Part shown: positions 62,924 to 64,000 of the stretch, piece after piece
Position numbering within the stretch: the first letter of the stretch is position 1
Layout of the letters: each line of letters starts with the position of its first letter
Origin: Bacteroidota bacterium
Lineage (GTDB): Bacteria; Bacteroidota; Bacteroidia; Chitinophagales; Chitinophagaceae
Assembly: GCA_016868815.1 (NCBI GenBank)
Contig: VGFQ01000008.1
Span: 58,834 to 122,833, forward strand
Length of the DNA: 64,000 nt
Direction: 5' to 3'
The notes under the pieces: generated by a model
What the model saw: the letters and a program-made list of their open reading frames with translations, nothing else
Databases searched by the model: none
What the model was told of the DNA's origin: nothing
Made by a program: the position numbers and the translations under genes

Positions 62924-63706
62924 TCAGTTCATCTTGCGCTTGAGGCTGGATACTTGCTCCTGCAAATCTGTGACCATGCTGGCCAGCTGTCCCATATCCC
63001 ACCGCTGCTGGACGGCCACTTTGCTGATCACCATCTGAGCCTGCCACAGTTCCAGGATGTCTCCGGCGTGGATGAAGTAGGGTTTGAAGGCGGGGTTGTC
63101 GCTCACCAGGGTCAGCCTTTCCTGCTGCCGGGGGTCTTTGAGGATGCGCTTGTAGACGATGCCTTCGCTGCGACTGATGACGATGTATGCATGGTTGTTC
63201 TGCACTTCCTGCATGGTCGTGGGAATCTTCTGTCCGACGATGACGGAGCCGCTGGGCGTAGGGAGCATGCTGTCTCCGATGATCTCAAAAGCCCGGTATT
63301 GGCCGCCACCCAGCATGGGCAGAGTAAACGTATTGAGCTCGTCGATGAATTCCTCGTCGGCGTAGCCGGCGAGGTAGCCGGCTGCGGCCTTAACGGGCAC
63401 GAAATGAATCAGGTTTTCTGCCGGAGCCATCTTGATCATCCGTCGGCGCAGGAGGTAGCTGAGGGTGTCCTTCCTTCCAGAGGCTTCGTCGACTGCGCCC
63501 AGGGGCGTGCGCAGCAGATCGTCAAGGGAGATCCCAAACCAGTCGCTCACAGCTTCCAGAACGTCCAGGCGGGGCTCTGCCCGGTCCTCTTCGTAGGCCC
63601 CCAGCAGCGAACGCTTGATGTTGAGCCGGGCAGCGAATTCTTCCTGCGTCAGCTTCTTGCTTTTCCGCAAATACTTGAGGTTACGGCCTGCGAGTGACTG
63701 TGGCAT
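62924..63706 (-). CDS. LexA-like XRE-family repressor with S24 peptidase domain
   Basis: 260 residues from ATG 63706 (MPQSLAGRNLKYLRK; a further in-frame ATG at 63838 would run through the operator region). Residues 5-65 are an HTH_3/Cro-type DNA-binding domain (LTQEEFAARLNIKRSLLGAYEEDRAEP). After a linker the S24 domain has a possible self-cleavage Ala-Gly in VKAAAGY, catalytic Ser in IIGDSMLP and Lys in IVYKRILKD. A short coiled-coil-like C-terminus (LASMVTDLQEQVSSLKRK) follows. This is a DNA-damage- or stress-responsive repressor of the Bacteroidota XRE/S24 type, not LexA itself. The promoter carries three inverted repeats. Confidence 0.85.
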   Translation of the reverse strand: MPQSLAGRNLKYLRKSKKLTQEEFAARLNIKRSLLGAYEEDRAEPRLDVLEAVSDWFGISLDDLLRTPLGAVDEASGRKDTLSYLLRRRMIKMAPAENLIHFVPVKAAAGYLAGYADEEFIDELNTFTLPMLGGGQYRAFEIIGDSMLPTPSGSVIVGQKIPTTMQEVQNNHAYIVISRSEGIVYKRILKDPRQQERLTLVSDNPAFKPYFIHAGDILELWQAQMVISKVAVQQRWDMGQLASMVTDLQEQVSSLKRKMN

Positions 63707-63713
63707 ACTAATG

Positions 63714-63760
63714 ATTTTGGCGCAAAATACTAAATTATTTAGTTTGGCAAAATATTTTGC
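63714..63760. promoter_or_regulatory. Three adjacent inverted repeats (candidate operators) upstream of the LexA-like gene
   Basis: ATTTTG-GCG-CAAAAT (63714-63728), ACTAAA-TTA-TTTAGT (63729-63743) and the perfect GCAAAATATTTTGC (63747-63760) abut one another, 8 bases upstream of the repressor start and before divergent surE. The first and third share a CAAAAT half-site core. On the minus strand, a TTTTG (-33-like) and a TATTTTG (-7-like) segment fall within this block, so binding would block the repressor's own promoter. Autoregulation is inferred. Confidence 0.55.
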
Positions 63761-63831
63761 TTTCCTCAAACACGATTCCCCCTTCCGAAGAGCGTTACTT
63801 TGCAACCAGCCATCAGGCTTGCATTGAAACC

Positions 63832-64000
63832 ATGGCAAAGAAGCAACCAGCCCTCAAAAAGAGCCGCAGAGAGGCCCCGGTGATCCTCGTCACCAACGAC
63901 GATGGCTTCATGGCCCCAGGCATCCGCAACCTGGTGGAGGCGGTCAAGGACCTTGGAAAAGTCGTGGTGGTAGCGCCGGATCGCCCCCAGTCGGGCATGG
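63832..64000 (+). CDS. surE: 5'/3'-nucleotidase SurE (truncated by the window end)
   Basis: First 56 residues only. After a basic leader ([16 protein letters not shown]) comes the SurE signature [17 protein letters not shown] with the metal-binding Asp-Asp pair, then [13 protein letters not shown]. SurE dephosphorylates nucleoside monophosphates and is usually about 250 residues. Divergent from the LexA-like repressor. Confidence 0.93.
   Translation, partial: MAKKQPALKKSRREAPVILVTNDDGFMAPGIRNLVEAVKDLGKVVVVAPDRPQSGM

Noticed and set aside
62816..63697. 293-codon plus-strand frame opposite the LexA-like gene
   Set aside because: The minus strand has HTH and S24 motifs; the plus frame is low-complexity and matches nothing.
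1..64000. CRISPR array, tRNA or intact transposon
   Set aside because: I looked for regular repeat-spacer spacing, tRNA arm patterns and transposase motifs and found none that hold up by eye; a covariance-model scan would be needed to exclude tRNAs fully.

Overview
The window looks like a chromosomal piece of a G+C-rich Bacteroidota bacterium, most likely a Chitinophagales relative. The evidence is a SusC/SusD pair, many secreted glycan-active enzymes with Sec, Tat or lipoprotein signals, TAnnTTTG-like -7 promoter boxes, and typical Bacteroidota housekeeping genes (sucAB, ssb with a DDDLPF tail, mnmA, lysC). I see no tRNA, rRNA, CRISPR array or intact insertion sequence.

Bases 1 to about 36800 are a glycan-foraging region. 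After the tail of an outer-membrane receptor and an AT-rich methyltransferase come a Tat-exported beta-propeller-like protein, a GH32 and a GH33 sialidase on the minus strand. A GH2, a serine hydrolase and a PIG-L deacetylase follow on the plus strand. A compact minus-strand operon (19593 to 12062) encodes two sulfatases, an alginate-lyase-fold lyase, KduI, a GH88 unsaturated uronyl hydrolase and a double cupin. Together these form a route from a sulfated, uronate-containing polysaccharide to unsaturated uronate and its isomer. Further on, susC-susD plus a GDPD-esterase fusion form a second operon, facing a bile-acid:sodium-symporter-family gene. A second lyase-sulfatase pair (33365 to 30645) completes the set. 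The exact polymer cannot be read from sequence: a glycosaminoglycan, an ulvan-like or another acidic glycan are all possible. Between the operons lies an AT-rich patch with a small secreted protein and a SnoaL-like lipoprotein gene killed by three in-frame stops.

Bases 33500 to 49400 mix housekeeping genes (aspartate kinase, Ldh-family oxidoreductase, ssb, mnmA, an rRNA m5C methyltransferase-like gene, the 2-oxoglutarate dehydrogenase E1 and E2 genes, rpsT) with a YkuD-like secreted protein, an unknown lipoprotein and an AT-rich glycosyltransferase.

Bases 49500 to 63000 are a nearly continuous plus-strand run: guaA, an orphan periplasmic binding protein, a di-haem cytochrome, then the ligase-associated DNA repair set (MBL exonuclease, ATP-dependent DNA ligase, Lhr-like helicase, PdeM phosphoesterase) and a histone-deacetylase-family protein. 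Inserted between helicase and PdeM is a two-gene unit: an AmgK-like sugar kinase fused to a RapZ C-terminal domain, and a MurU-like nucleotidyltransferase. This is a candidate cell-wall sugar recycling module with a built-in sensor domain, and in my reading the most interesting item in the window. The window ends with a LexA-like regulator whose promoter carries three adjacent inverted repeats, and the start of surE.
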